From: an uncultured Alphaproteobacteria bacterium | GTDB taxonomy: Bacteria > Pseudomonadota > Alphaproteobacteria > HIMB59 | Direction: 5' to 3' | Assembly (NCBI GenBank): GCA_902621205.1 | Contig: CACNLH010000001.1 | Coordinates: 1 to 64,000 of the forward strand | DNA length: 64,000 nt | In this document: in pieces, positions 51,506-60,815 of the stretch | How the letters are laid out: each line of letters starts with the position of its first letter | Position numbering within the stretch: the stretch's first letter is position 1 | The notes under the pieces: generated by a model | What the model was told of the DNA's origin: nothing | Database searches by the model: none | Seen by the model: only the letters and a program-made list of their open reading frames with translations | Program-made: the position numbers and the translations under genes

Positions 51506-53608
51506 ATGATTACTCCATCAATAAGACAAGATCTTCAACTTTTACCAGGAACTCCTATGGAGGACGGTTCTCCATCATGGCTGATTTATGATAATTTAAG
51601 AAACAAATATTTTACATTAGGTTTAAATGCTTTTCGAATACTGAGACATTGGATTGCAGGAGTAGACTCAAAACAGTTTATTGAAGAAGTAGAAGCCAAG
51701 GGGGTTACTATCGAGGAAGAGGAGTTAGATGATTTTATAAATTTTTTAAAAGTTAATAGTTTAATAGCTCACTCAAGTTCAGAAGATGTTAAACTATTAC
51801 TAGCTCAACATCAGGCTAAAAAAAAGCATTGGTTTTTAAATTTAATTCATAATTATCTTTTTTTTAAAATACCTTTGATTAAGCCAGATCCTTTTTTAGA
51901 TAGAACAATAAATATAGCTAAGCTTTTTGGAAAAAAAATTTTTAGATCAATAATTTACTTTTTTGGTATTATTGGAATTTACTTTGTTATTCAAAGCTGG
52001 GATGAATTTTTAAATACTTTTTTGTATTTCTTCAATTTTAATGGACTAATTTTTTACGCAATTGCATTAGTAGGCGTAAAAGCAATTCATGAATTAGGCC
52101 ATGCTTATACAGCTAAGAATTTTGGATGTAATGTCAATTCAATGGGAATTGCGTTTTTAGTCTTTTTTCCTTTTTTATACACTGATAATACTAATGCTTG
52201 GAGACTTAGAGATCATAAGAAAAGACTTACAATAAATTTTGCTGGAATTTCAACAGAGCTACATTTAGCTTTGCTGGCTACTTTTGTCTGGGGAGTATCT
52301 GATCCAGGAATTTTGAAAAGTGCCGCTTTTTTCGTTGCAACAACAGGATGGATTTCATCACTTCTTATTAACATTAGCCCATTTATGAGGTTTGATGGAT
52401 ATTACGTATTTGCTGATTTTATAAAAATAGACAACCTTCAGCCCCGAGCATTTGCTATTGCAAAATGGAAATTACGAAATTGGTTGTTTGGATTGAGCCT
52501 TAGCCCTCCTGAGTATATGAGCCAACAACGCCAAAACTTAATTACTATTTATGCCTGGTCGACTTGGATATACAGGTTCTTCTTATTTATAGGAATAGCT
52601 TTATTGGTTTATTTTTTTGCATTCAAAATTTTAGGAATACTTCTTTTTGTAGTAGAAATTATTTGGTTTATAGCATTGCCTATTTTAAAAGAGTTAAGAG
52701 AATGGTGGAAACTTCGCTCTAGTTTTTTTTTAAATATTCGTATAATTAGATCAATTTTAATTTTAGGAGCCTTATCATTTATTTTATTCTACCCTTGGAA
52801 AAATACACAGTCCATTCCTGCAATTTATCAATCAGAAGAATACATTACAATTTACCCAACAATAAATTCACAAGTTTCAGATATATACATTAAAGAAAAT
52901 CAATCTGTACAATTAGGAGCAGACTTAATAAAACTAAATTCGCCATCACTTAATTCAGATATACAAAAACTTCTTGAAGAAAAAAAATTAATTTCAATTC
53001 AAATAAACAATGCATTAGAGGGCGATCAAAATAAATCAGATTTAATGATAATGAAAAGTGAAGAAAAAAAAATCATAACTAATATTAATAATTTAGAAAA
53101 AATTAAATCATCGTTAAATATCACTGCACCATTTAAAGGAGAGATTGTAAGTTTAATTGAATTAAAAAAAAATCAATGGCTAAATAAAGATGATCCAATT
53201 ATGTCAATTGTAAACAAAGAGTCATTTCAAGTCATAGCTTTTTTATCTGAAAATGATATTTCAAAGGTTAAAGAGTTTAAAAATAGTTTTTTTGTTCCTA
53301 ATTCAATTGAAATGCCAAGGGTTGCTTTAGAAGTAGTGTCCATAAGCAAATCACCAGTAGACGATTTTAGTCTTTATCCTTCGGTTACCTCTATTTTTAA
53401 TGGCCCTATAGCTGCAAGAGAAAAACCTGGTGGAGGAATACAATCTGAGAAGTCCTATTATAAAGTAATCCTTAAATTGTCGGAAAACATAATCTTTTCC
53501 GATAAGAAAGTTTTAGGTCTTGCAAATGTAGGTATTCAGCCACAGTCCTATTTTGATAAAATATTAAATCTAATATCTGCGACCCTTATAAGAGAAATAA
53601 GTTTTTAA
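51506..53608 (+). CDS. M50 zinc metalloprotease with PqqD-like and HlyD-like parts
   Basis: 700 residues. Residues 5-90 resemble a PqqD-type winged helix (PSWLIYDNLRNKYFTLGLNAFRILRHW), a fold that grasps peptide substrates. Membrane helices follow; the zinc motif HELGH is at 195-199 and the third ligand is D297 in RFDGYYVFADF, the site-2-protease layout. After further spans a periplasmic adaptor-like part (about 445-700) has a lipoyl half, a coiled coil (LLEEKKLISIQIN) and a second half (APFKGEIVSLIELKKN). It is the last gene of the surface-protein unit and the best candidate for its inner-membrane engine or processing enzyme. Confidence 0.87.
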   Translation: MITPSIRQDLQLLPGTPMEDGSPSWLIYDNLRNKYFTLGLNAFRILRHWIAGVDSKQFIEEVEAKGVTIEEEELDDFINFLKVNSLIAHSSSEDVKLLLAQHQAKKKHWFLNLIHNYLFFKIPLIKPDPFLDRTINIAKLFGKKIFRSIIYFFGIIGIYFVIQSWDEFLNTFLYFFNFNGLIFYAIALVGVKAIHELGHAYTAKNFGCNVNSMGIAFLVFFPFLYTDNTNAWRLRDHKKRLTINFAGISTELHLALLATFVWGVSDPGILKSAAFFVATTGWISSLLINISPFMRFDGYYVFADFIKIDNLQPRAFAIAKWKLRNWLFGLSLSPPEYMSQQRQNLITIYAWSTWIYRFFLFIGIALLVYFFAFKILGILLFVVEIIWFIALPILKELREWWKLRSSFFLNIRIIRSILILGALSFILFYPWKNTQSIPAIYQSEEYITIYPTINSQVSDIYIKENQSVQLGADLIKLNSPSLNSDIQKLLEEKKLISIQINNALEGDQNKSDLMIMKSEEKKIITNINNLEKIKSSLNITAPFKGEIVSLIELKKNQWLNKDDPIMSIVNKESFQVIAFLSENDISKVKEFKNSFFVPNSIEMPRVALEVVSISKSPVDDFSLYPSVTSIFNGPIAAREKPGGGIQSEKSYYKVILKLSENIIFSDKKVLGLANVGIQPQSYFDKILNLISATLIREISF

Positions 53609-53656
53609 GTCTAAGAATTATGATGTTTTCATTTGATAATTTTAATAGGATAAGCT

Positions 53657-54001
53657 ATGGCTAAATTTTTGAGTGTCGTGCGTTTCAAAGTTAAACCTGG
53701 TAATGAACAATCCTTTATTGACTCAATGAAGAAGTTTTCAAATCCTGATGGAGTTATTACCCGTAAAGTTATAAAGACAGGTGAGAGATCCTATTGTAGC
53801 GTTGTCGAGTGGGTTGATGAAAATAGTCTTGCCAATGCTCGCCAACAAATGATCGCATATCTTGACACTATAAGAGATATTTTAGAGGAGCTCAGCTCAG
53901 AATTGGGAGTAACTGATCCAGTTTCCGGTCCAGTAATTGTTGATGAGCAAGGAAATGTCGTAACACCTGGATCAAGTATTTCAGGAAAAATAAAAACGTA
54001 A
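53657..54001 (+). CDS. Small alpha-beta barrel (ABM-like) protein
   Basis: 114 residues. The first 85 fit a dimeric alpha-beta barrel of the antibiotic-monooxygenase type: FLSVVRFKVKPGNEQSFIDSMKKF, CSVVEWVDE, and the helix ALNARQQMIAYLDTIR-like. The remaining tail (VTDPVSGPVIVDEQGNVV) is extended. No catalytic residues are clear. It lies 48 nt after the protease gene with its own ribosome site (AGGATAAGC-like), and may be separate from the export locus. Confidence 0.6.
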   Translation: MAKFLSVVRFKVKPGNEQSFIDSMKKFSNPDGVITRKVIKTGERSYCSVVEWVDENSLANARQQMIAYLDTIRDILEELSSELGVTDPVSGPVIVDEQGNVVTPGSSISGKIKT

Positions 54002-54003
54002 TT

Positions 54004-54912
54004 TTAATTTGATCTTGGGTCCTCAAGACCAGCATGACGATAAGCTGATGTTACAGTATTTCTCAGTAGACATGCTATAGTCATCGGTCCGACACCACCT
54101 GGTACAGGAGTAATCTTTGAGGCTTTCGTGGAAGCACTTTCAAAGTCTACATCACCCACTATCTTACTCCCTTCACTTCCGTCTTCTTTCGTAATAGTTA
54201 TTCTGTTTATGCCAACATCAATAACAACTGCATCATCCTTTAACCATTTTGAGTCAATCATCTCGGCTCTTCCAATGGCTGCAACAATAATATCTGCTTG
54301 TGAACAAACTTTTTCAATTTCTTTAGTTTTGGAATGCACTACCGTAACGGTACATGACTCTTCGATTAAAAGTTGTGACATAGGTTTACCGACTATATTT
54401 GACCTGCCAATTACAACAGCACTTTTACCTTTTAAATCCTCTATCTGGTCTTTTAATAGAAGTAAAGATCCTAATGGTGTGCAAGGGATAAAAGCTCTCT
54501 TTAACATATCCCCACCTATTGAAAGTCTGCCAGCATTAATCGCATGAAAACCATCAACATCCTTTTCTACAACAATTGCATCAATCACTTTTCTCTCATC
54601 AATTTGCTTAGGTAAAGGTAATTGCACTAAAATACCATGAACCGAGCTATCATTGTTGAGCTCATCAATTAATTTCAATAATGTTTCTTGATCTGTGCTT
54701 GCTTCTAATTTGAAATCTTTAGTTTTTATATTACATTCTGCAGCCATTTTTGTCTTTTGACCTACATAAACCTTACTAGCTGGATTTTCTCCTACTAGTA
54801 CCACTGCTAAACAGGGATCTACTTGTTTTTGAGATATTAATTTGTCTGAGTCCTCTTTTACCTCAGCTCTGATTTTTGCTGCAAAAGCTTTTCCATCAAT
54901 TATATCTGCCAT
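54004..54912 (-). CDS. folD: Methylenetetrahydrofolate dehydrogenase/cyclohydrolase
   Basis: 302 residues from the ATG at 54912, preceded by AAGGAG at nine nt; a longer frame to 54954 lacks such a site. The bifunctional enzyme makes 10-formyl-THF. Visible are the YVGQKTKMAAE active-site segment with its lysine, VQLPLPKQID, the NADP loop VVIGRSNIVGKPM and the end TPVPGGVGPMTIACLLRNT. It is the first of two minus-strand genes after yggT. Confidence 0.95.
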   Translation of the reverse strand: MADIIDGKAFAAKIRAEVKEDSDKLISQKQVDPCLAVVLVGENPASKVYVGQKTKMAAECNIKTKDFKLEASTDQETLLKLIDELNNDSSVHGILVQLPLPKQIDERKVIDAIVVEKDVDGFHAINAGRLSIGGDMLKRAFIPCTPLGSLLLLKDQIEDLKGKSAVVIGRSNIVGKPMSQLLIEESCTVTVVHSKTKEIEKVCSQADIIVAAIGRAEMIDSKWLKDDAVVIDVGINRITITKEDGSEGSKIVGDVDFESASTKASKITPVPGGVGPMTIACLLRNTVTSAYRHAGLEDPRSN

Positions 54913-54931
54913 TTTTTTATTCTCCTTATCA

Positions 54932-55216
54932 TTATCTTCTTGGCCAATACTCAATCAGTAAATCTTTAAACAAGTATATTATTAGTATTAAAAGTACTGG
55001 TGAAATATCTAAGCCGCCTAAGTTTGGTAAATATCTTCTTATATAATTTAAGGGAGGGTCAGTTAGTTTTTTAAAACTTTCAAAAACTCGCCACAAAAAA
55101 ATATTTTGACTATTTAATATGTTAAAATGAAATAACCAAGACACGACTACATAAAAAAACACAATAAGTGTGTAAAAGTCTAATAGTCTTACCAAGAACA
55201 GTAGTAATGAATTCAC
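54932..55216 (-). CDS. YggT family membrane protein
   Basis: 94 residues from a GTG at 55216. Two membrane helices flank the conserved FKKLTDPPLNYIRRYLPNLGGLDISP segment. YggT proteins act in osmotic tolerance or membrane organisation, but the mechanism is unclear. It lies 19 nt before folD. Confidence 0.9.
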   Translation of the reverse strand: MNSLLLFLVRLLDFYTLIVFFYVVVSWLFHFNILNSQNIFLWRVFESFKKLTDPPLNYIRRYLPNLGGLDISPVLLILIIYLFKDLLIEYWPRR

Positions 55217-55238
55217 TGTGATAAATTATAAAAAATTA

Positions 55239-56003
55239 TTATTCGCGTCTATTAAATAAGAAATTCCTACAACGCTCTGACTGGGGATTTGTGAAAACTG
55301 TGTCAGGATGTCCTTCCTCTTCCACAAGACCATCATGGAGAAAAATAACTTTATTTGAAACTTTTCTAGCAAACGCCATTTCATGAGTTACAACTAACAT
55401 TGTTTTTCCCTGTTCAGCTAAATTACGAATAACAGATAAGACTTCGTCTACCAATTCAGGATCAAGCGATGATGTCGGTTCATCAAATAATAATATTTCT
55501 GGAGAAATAGCGAGAGCTCTAGCTATTGCTGCTCTTTGTTGCTGACCTCCTGATAGATGAGAGGGGTATTCGTTTGCCTTGTCCTCGATTCCTACTTTTT
55601 TCAAAAGTATCATTGCTTGTTCTTGAGCAACTTCTTTATCTATTCCTAAAACATTTACAGGAGCCTCTGTTATATTATCTAAAATATTCATGTGCGACCA
55701 AAGATTGAAACTTTGAAAAACCATACCCAATTTTTTTCTAATTAAAGTAATTTTTGATTGTAAATTTTTACTAGGTTTTTTTAAATTCTCATCACTACAG
55801 TTGATAATTTCACCACAAACATTTACGGTACCGCTATCAGGAGTTTCAAGAAAATTTACACAGCGAAGCATAGTACTTTTTCCTGAACCAGAACTTCCAA
55901 TAATACTTACAACATCTCCTTTATTAGCAATAAGATTAATGCCTTTTAAAACTTTATTTTCACCAAATTTTTTCTCTAACTGGTTTAGTTCGAGTATTTT
56001 CAT
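55239..56003 (-). CDS. Polar amino-acid ABC transporter ATP-binding protein
   Basis: 254 residues. Walker A is IGSSGSGKST, the signature is LSGGQQQRAAIARAL, Walker B is EILLFDEPTSSLD and the switch His is in VVTHEMAFA. This closely fits HisP/GlnQ-type subunits. The binding protein and two permeases of a matching transporter lie at 57159-60790 on the other strand, with a bactofilin pair between, so this is probably their ATPase. Confidence 0.92.
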   Translation of the reverse strand: MKILELNQLEKKFGENKVLKGINLIANKGDVVSIIGSSGSGKSTMLRCVNFLETPDSGTVNVCGEIINCSDENLKKPSKNLQSKITLIRKKLGMVFQSFNLWSHMNILDNITEAPVNVLGIDKEVAQEQAMILLKKVGIEDKANEYPSHLSGGQQQRAAIARALAISPEILLFDEPTSSLDPELVDEVLSVIRNLAEQGKTMLVVTHEMAFARKVSNKVIFLHDGLVEEEGHPDTVFTNPQSERCRNFLFNRRE

Positions 56004-56192
56004 AATTTAGTAATATTTCATTTTTTTGATTTCAAAGATATTGCTAAAAAAGATTAGATTTAAAAGTTAATTTATTAATTTATATCAAATTTATAAAAAT
56101 CAGATTTATTAATTCTAAAAACCTAATCAATTCAATGTTTTTAGAAAATAATTTAGATTTTATGAATATTTAGATTGTGTTAGGATAACTCT

Positions 56193-56666
56193 ATGGACGA
56201 AAATAATACTGATATGGATGAAAATAGTACCGATTCAGTAGGTGATGAAATTCAATCTACTCCAATAGATAATGATGCTAAAGCTGTTAACATAGGTTCA
56301 GGCGTTAGAGTTGATGGACGAATAGAGGGAGCAGAAACTTCTGACATTTCTGGAACTCTTACAGGAACTCTTAAATCTTCAAATATTAACATTAATAGTA
56401 AAGGTGCTTTTAGTGGAGACATGTCAGGTCAAGAGATAACTATTTCCGGGAGTGTAGATGGTGAGATAAATTCAGAGGATTATTTGATTGTCAACAATTC
56501 TGCAAATATTAAAGGAGTAATTGAATATGCCTCATTACAAGTAAGTTATGGTGCCAGAATTCAGGGTACTTTAAGACATAGAGGTAGTGTTCAATCCTAT
56601 TCACCAGTTTCTACTGATGAAGTTAAAGAAGATAAGATTAATGAAAGCCATGAGGGTGATCAATAA
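56193..56666 (+). CDS. Bactofilin (first of a pair)
   Basis: 157 residues. An acidic N-terminal tail (about 1-30) is followed by a right-handed beta-helix core (NIGSGVRVDGRIEGAETSDISGTLTGTLKSS; GQEITISGSVDGEI) and a polar C-terminal tail. Bactofilins polymerise at the inner membrane without nucleotide and position wall or envelope enzymes. The stop overlaps the start of the second bactofilin (TAATG). Confidence 0.88.
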   Translation: MDENNTDMDENSTDSVGDEIQSTPIDNDAKAVNIGSGVRVDGRIEGAETSDISGTLTGTLKSSNININSKGAFSGDMSGQEITISGSVDGEINSEDYLIVNNSANIKGVIEYASLQVSYGARIQGTLRHRGSVQSYSPVSTDEVKEDKINESHEGDQ

Positions 56667-57046
56667 TGGCATTATTTGGATCTAGTGAAAAAAAACCTGA
56701 AGTAAAAACTGAGTTTATGTTTGATACTGAGAGCACTATCAATCAATCAACTTTAGCAAAAGATATAAAAATAAATGGCTCTCTCGAGTCCACAGACTAT
56801 CTAGATTTCTCTGGACATTTAACGGGTACTTTAAAGTCATCAACCATTAATTTAAAACCAGGTTCTTATGTTAAGGGAACTATTACTGCTGATACTCTTA
56901 CAGTTGAGGGTGAAGTTGACGGAGACATTCAAGCTAAAGATATCTATATTAAGTCAACAGCAAAAATTAAGGGAAATATTCGTTATCAAAATATTGATAT
57001 TCAAAATGGTAGTATAATCAACGCAGATTTGTTCTATTCATCATAA
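56666..57046 (+). CDS. Bactofilin (second of a pair)
   Basis: 126 residues. The beta-helix core begins INQSTLAKDIKINGSLESTDYL and continues HLTGTLKSSTINLKPGSYVKG, LTVEGEVDGDI and NIRYQNIDIQNGSII. It lacks the long acidic start of its partner. Tandem bactofilins often co-polymerise. The paired genes are on the plus strand between the two halves of an amino-acid transporter. Confidence 0.88.
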   Translation: MALFGSSEKKPEVKTEFMFDTESTINQSTLAKDIKINGSLESTDYLDFSGHLTGTLKSSTINLKPGSYVKGTITADTLTVEGEVDGDIQAKDIYIKSTAKIKGNIRYQNIDIQNGSIINADLFYSS

Positions 57047-57158
57047 TTAATCAAATATTCTAAGCGTTTATATAAAAAGTTTATCTATTTACTCTATTTT
57101 AGTTTATATTTCAGTAAGTATTTATTCGAAGTAATAGAGGAAGAACAAGGAGAAAATT

Positions 57159-57881
57159 ATGAAAAAAATAATACTATCAGCATTTGCTGCGCTCTTTTTA
57201 GTTGGTTCTGCTTTTGCTGAAACAGTAAGAATGGGCACAGAGGGTGCTTATCCTCCATATAATTTTATTAACGATAATGGCGAAGTTGATGGATTCGAAA
57301 AAGATGTTGGAGACATGCTTTGTATTCGTGCAAATCTAGATTGCGTTTGGGTTATAAACGAGTGGGACTCTATCATTCCTAATTTAGTATCTGGTAACTA
57401 CGATACAATTATTGCTGGAATGTCAATAACCGCAGAGCGTGATGAGGTGATTGACTTTACACAAGATTATTTTCCACCATCTCCATCAGTATACATGGGA
57501 ATGAGCGGTGCAGACATTGATGTAGATAGCGCTGTTATTGCTGCACAAACTGCAACTATTCAGGCAGGCTATGTTGCTGAAAGTGGAGCAACTTTAGTTG
57601 AATTTGCAACAGCAGAAGAAACTATATCTGCAGTGCAAAACGGTGAAGCTGACGCTGTCCTAGCAGATGGTGATTACCTTGCATCTATTATTGCAGAGTC
57701 AAACGGTGAATTTGCGAATATAGGAGAAGTATCTATCGGCGGCGGTGTTGGAATGGGTATCCGTGAGTCTGATACAGAGTTAAAAGCCAAAATGAATGCA
57801 GCTATTAGCTCAATGAAAGATGACGGATCACTAAATGCACTTATTAAAAAGTGGTTTGGTTTTGAAGCCGCAACTTTTTAA
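57159..57881 (+). CDS. Amino-acid ABC transporter substrate-binding protein
   Basis: 240 residues with a signal peptide MKKIILSAFAALFLVGSAFA. The mature start ETVRMGTEGAYPPYNFIND and later WDSIIPNLVSGNYDTIIAGMSIT match periplasmic binding proteins for polar amino acids (SBP_bac_3). Two cysteines (LCIRANLDC) probably pair. AAGGAG precedes the start and a strong terminator follows, so it can be expressed at a higher level than the permeases, as usual for binding proteins. Confidence 0.93.
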   Translation: MKKIILSAFAALFLVGSAFAETVRMGTEGAYPPYNFINDNGEVDGFEKDVGDMLCIRANLDCVWVINEWDSIIPNLVSGNYDTIIAGMSITAERDEVIDFTQDYFPPSPSVYMGMSGADIDVDSAVIAAQTATIQAGYVAESGATLVEFATAEETISAVQNGEADAVLADGDYLASIIAESNGEFANIGEVSIGGGVGMGIRESDTELKAKMNAAISSMKDDGSLNALIKKWFGFEAATF

Positions 57882-57906
57882 GATTATTTAATTTAAATTA
57901 CATAAC

Positions 57907-57937
57907 AAGAGGACGGAATATCCGTCCTCTTTTTTTT
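57907..57937 (+). terminator. Rho-independent terminator after the binding-protein gene
   Basis: A perfect 11-bp stem (AAGAGGACGGA / TCCGTCCTCTT), a 3-nt loop and a run of eight T's. It separates the binding-protein gene from the FAD oxidase and permeases; partial read-through would feed them. Confidence 0.92.
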
Positions 57938-57991
57938 CATTATAATATTTGATCACTAAACATTGAAACATAATATAAAATCTGTCTTACA

Positions 57992-59086
57992 ATGATTATA
58001 ATTGGGGCAGGAATTGTAGGTGCATCCTTTGCCTACCATGCTTACAAAAATGGTGTAGATAAGATAACTGTCTTATCATCACATTTACCAGGTGATATGA
58101 ACCAAGCCACATCAAACACTTGGGGTTGGGTAAATGGTTATGCCAGTAATGATAAAAGCTATGCGAATTTTCGTTTGGCTAATTTGAATTACTGGCCAAA
58201 ATTAATTAATTATATTTCAAACTTTAATTATACATCAAAAGGAGCATTTATTTGGGATCAAGGAGAGAAAGAGCTTCAAAAAACTATAAAACAGCATCAA
58301 AGTTGGGGACAGTCTGTAAAAATATCAACTAAATCTGAACTAAAAAAATATTTACCTAATTTAAATAACATTCCAACTATGGCCGGCTTTGGTGTTGATG
58401 ATTTGGCCATTGATGGTGTTAGAGCAACTAAAGAACTTTTCAAAGCTAGTGGATCAAAAATATTAAAAACTAACGTAAAAGAGATAATATGTGATAGCAA
58501 CAATGTTTCTGGTGTTAAAACCGATGATGAAATTATTAATGATAATGAGGTAATTTTAACTGCTGGACTTGGTGCTCCAAAATTATTATCAACAATTAAT
58601 ATTCCTTTTGAAATGCACTCAAGTTTAGGTTTATTAGTTTATACAAAACCTTTGCCCCAATTATTAAAATACCCAATCACAGGCTTTGATTTCCATGCAA
58701 GACAGGATGACAAAGGAAGACTAATAATAGGTGGAAAATTTGATGATGACTCAAGCCAAGAGGAAAATATTAAGGGTGCTGCAAAAAAACTTATCCAAGA
58801 CATGGCAACTAGGCTCAACTATAATGGAAATATGATTTTGGATCATTTTACACTTGGTAAACGACCTTTGCCAGTTGATGGAAGGCCTAAAATTGGACGC
58901 CTCGTAAATAAAAAAGGTGAAAAATTAAATGGTATATATTTAGCAGTTATGCATTCAGGTATAACTAATGCACCTTTGGCTGGTAAGTTTGGTATAGATG
59001 AGGTTTTATCAGGAAAAAGAAATAATTTAATCAGAAATTTTTCACCTCAAAAAACAGATACTCAAGAGGAATTTCTAAATGTTTAG
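57992..59086 (+). CDS. FAD-dependent amino-acid oxidoreductase (DAO family)
   Basis: 364 residues. The start MIIIGAGIVGASFAYHAYKNG is the FAD-binding fold; NTWGWVNGY, GFGVDDLAIDGVRATKELF and the end GKRPLPVDGRPKIGRL with YLAVMHSGITNAPLAG match DadA/glycine-oxidase-like members. It would oxidise an amine or amino acid. It overlaps the first permease gene by 8 nt, so the imported compound is probably its substrate. Confidence 0.85.
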   Translation: MIIIGAGIVGASFAYHAYKNGVDKITVLSSHLPGDMNQATSNTWGWVNGYASNDKSYANFRLANLNYWPKLINYISNFNYTSKGAFIWDQGEKELQKTIKQHQSWGQSVKISTKSELKKYLPNLNNIPTMAGFGVDDLAIDGVRATKELFKASGSKILKTNVKEIICDSNNVSGVKTDDEIINDNEVILTAGLGAPKLLSTINIPFEMHSSLGLLVYTKPLPQLLKYPITGFDFHARQDDKGRLIIGGKFDDDSSQEENIKGAAKKLIQDMATRLNYNGNMILDHFTLGKRPLPVDGRPKIGRLVNKKGEKLNGIYLAVMHSGITNAPLAGKFGIDEVLSGKRNNLIRNFSPQKTDTQEEFLNV

Positions 59087-59945
59087 TTATTGTGTGGACC
59101 CTAAAACCTTAGAAGGATTAATGTGGTTATCATGTTATGTCACTACAGCAAAACATATGTCATTTTATTCTTCTTTTTTAGTTGTTATGGGTTTGCTTTC
59201 TTTGGCGGCTCCATTGGCAATGGCATTTGGTTTTGCAGGTGCTACTGCTTCAAGATCCACCTTTAGAATTATTCGCTCTTTAGGAAAAGGGTATCTTGCG
59301 ATGATAAGAGGTATTCCAGATATTGTTTTCTTTTTATTTATTCCAATAGCACTTGATCAAGCATTTGAATATTTGCGTCATAAAATTTTATGTTCTGATG
59401 TTACTGAGCCAATAAGGCAAGGCAATGATTTTGTCGTTTGTGCTGCTGCAAAACTTCCTTTGAACACTGCTAGCGAGTGGGTGCACGATATTTATGGATT
59501 TTCTCTAGCTTTACTTGCTTTTGGCTTTGTTTTTGGAGCTTTTGCCGGAAACGTTTTGTCTGGAGCTATGGCCGCAGTTCCAAAATCTCAAATAGAAACA
59601 GGAGAGGCTTACGGCTTTTCTCAAAGTCAAATTTTTAGAAGAATTCTCATACCACAAATGTGGATTTATGCATTACCAGGTCTGTCAAATTTATGGATGA
59701 TTTTAATTAAAGCAACCCCACTTCTATTTCTTCTTGGCATTGAAGATATAGTCTATTGGGCTAAAGAACTAGGTGGTATTAAAACTGGTGTATATGAGTA
59801 CCCGCACCCTGATTGGCGAGCTTGGTATTTTGGAGTACTTATGATTTTTTATTTATCATTAACTTACTTGTCACAATCTGTATTAGACAAAATATCAACG
59901 CGTCTTTCTCAAGGACAAGCTACCATGGCAGGTAAGGCTGGCTGA
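59079..59945 (+). CDS. Amino-acid ABC transporter permease
   Basis: 288 residues, several membrane spans. The coupling (EAA) loop is ETGEAYGFSQSQIFRRILIPQM, which contacts the ATPase. MIRGIPDIVFFLFIPI is the conserved family segment. An insertion of about 40 residues with two cysteines (KILCSDV; VVCAAAK) lies in a periplasmic loop between spans. It overlaps the second permease by one base. Confidence 0.9.
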   Translation: MFSYCVDPKTLEGLMWLSCYVTTAKHMSFYSSFLVVMGLLSLAAPLAMAFGFAGATASRSTFRIIRSLGKGYLAMIRGIPDIVFFLFIPIALDQAFEYLRHKILCSDVTEPIRQGNDFVVCAAAKLPLNTASEWVHDIYGFSLALLAFGFVFGAFAGNVLSGAMAAVPKSQIETGEAYGFSQSQIFRRILIPQMWIYALPGLSNLWMILIKATPLLFLLGIEDIVYWAKELGGIKTGVYEYPHPDWRAWYFGVLMIFYLSLTYLSQSVLDKISTRLSQGQATMAGKAG

Positions 59946-60790
59946 TGTCGAGTTGTTTTCAAACACTATCTGATTACGGCTTTAGATCTATAGGTTATGG
60001 AGAGCGACTTTTACCAAAAGCTGACATAACACTTTGTGAACAATTTGTATTAATTGGTTCGGGAATGATTTGGAACATATATTTTGCCTTTTTGGCATTA
60101 CTCCTTGGATTTTTCTTTGCAACTGTTTTGGCTTTAGGTAAAAATTCAAATCTATCTCTATTTAATGCTCCTTGTAGATTATTTATTTTTATTTTTAGAG
60201 GCTCTCCTCTATTCATTCAATTTTTCTTTGCATACGATCTGTTTGTTCTTTTACCAAGATTAGGATTTGATATTAATTTAGGATTTCTTGTAGTTACAGT
60301 TGAAACGCGGTGGCTCACTAAAGCTTGGTTAGGTGCTTTAATTGTTTTATTTTTTAATACATCTGCATACGCAGGAGAGATTTTTTATGGAGCATTGCGC
60401 GCCGTCCCAAGTCAAGATTTAGAGTCAGCAGATGCTTTTGGTTTTACAGGAATTAAAAAATTTAGACGGATAATATGGCCAACTATGCTCCGCTTGGCAT
60501 GGCCCTCTTACACAAATGAAGCAATTTTTATGTTTCATGCAACAACACTGGTGTTCTTTACTGGTTTTCCAGCATGGCAACAAAAAGGAGATGCGATTTA
60601 TTATGCCAGTTATTTCGCTGATAAAACCTTTAATCCTTTTGTTCCTTATCCAATTGTTGGTTTTTACTTTATTTTATTAACATTATTGATTATTGGTTTA
60701 TTTGGCTTAATTAATAGAAGATTGAATAAACATTTACCAACTAATGAGAGAAAAAGATTGAGGTTTAATAAGTACAATTTGATAAGATAA
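59945..60790 (+). CDS. Amino-acid ABC transporter permease
   Basis: 281 residues. FIFRGSPLFIQFFFAYDLFVLLPR is the family's substrate-channel start, and SADAFGFTGIKKFRRIIWPTML the coupling loop. Long first loop (about 1-40). With the upstream permease it forms the heterodimeric channel. It is the last plus-strand gene before the convergent ccm cluster. Confidence 0.9.
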   Translation: MSSCFQTLSDYGFRSIGYGERLLPKADITLCEQFVLIGSGMIWNIYFAFLALLLGFFFATVLALGKNSNLSLFNAPCRLFIFIFRGSPLFIQFFFAYDLFVLLPRLGFDINLGFLVVTVETRWLTKAWLGALIVLFFNTSAYAGEIFYGALRAVPSQDLESADAFGFTGIKKFRRIIWPTMLRLAWPSYTNEAIFMFHATTLVFFTGFPAWQQKGDAIYYASYFADKTFNPFVPYPIVGFYFILLTLLIIGLFGLINRRLNKHLPTNERKRLRFNKYNLIR

Positions 60791-60815
60791 GTTATTTAAA
60801 TAAATTATTTTATAC

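Noticed and set aside
55239-56003. ABC ATPase considered as the missing engine of the surface-protein export locus
   Set aside because: It is a soluble HisP/GlnQ-type subunit without membrane domain, and matching amino-acid permeases and a binding protein lie close by.
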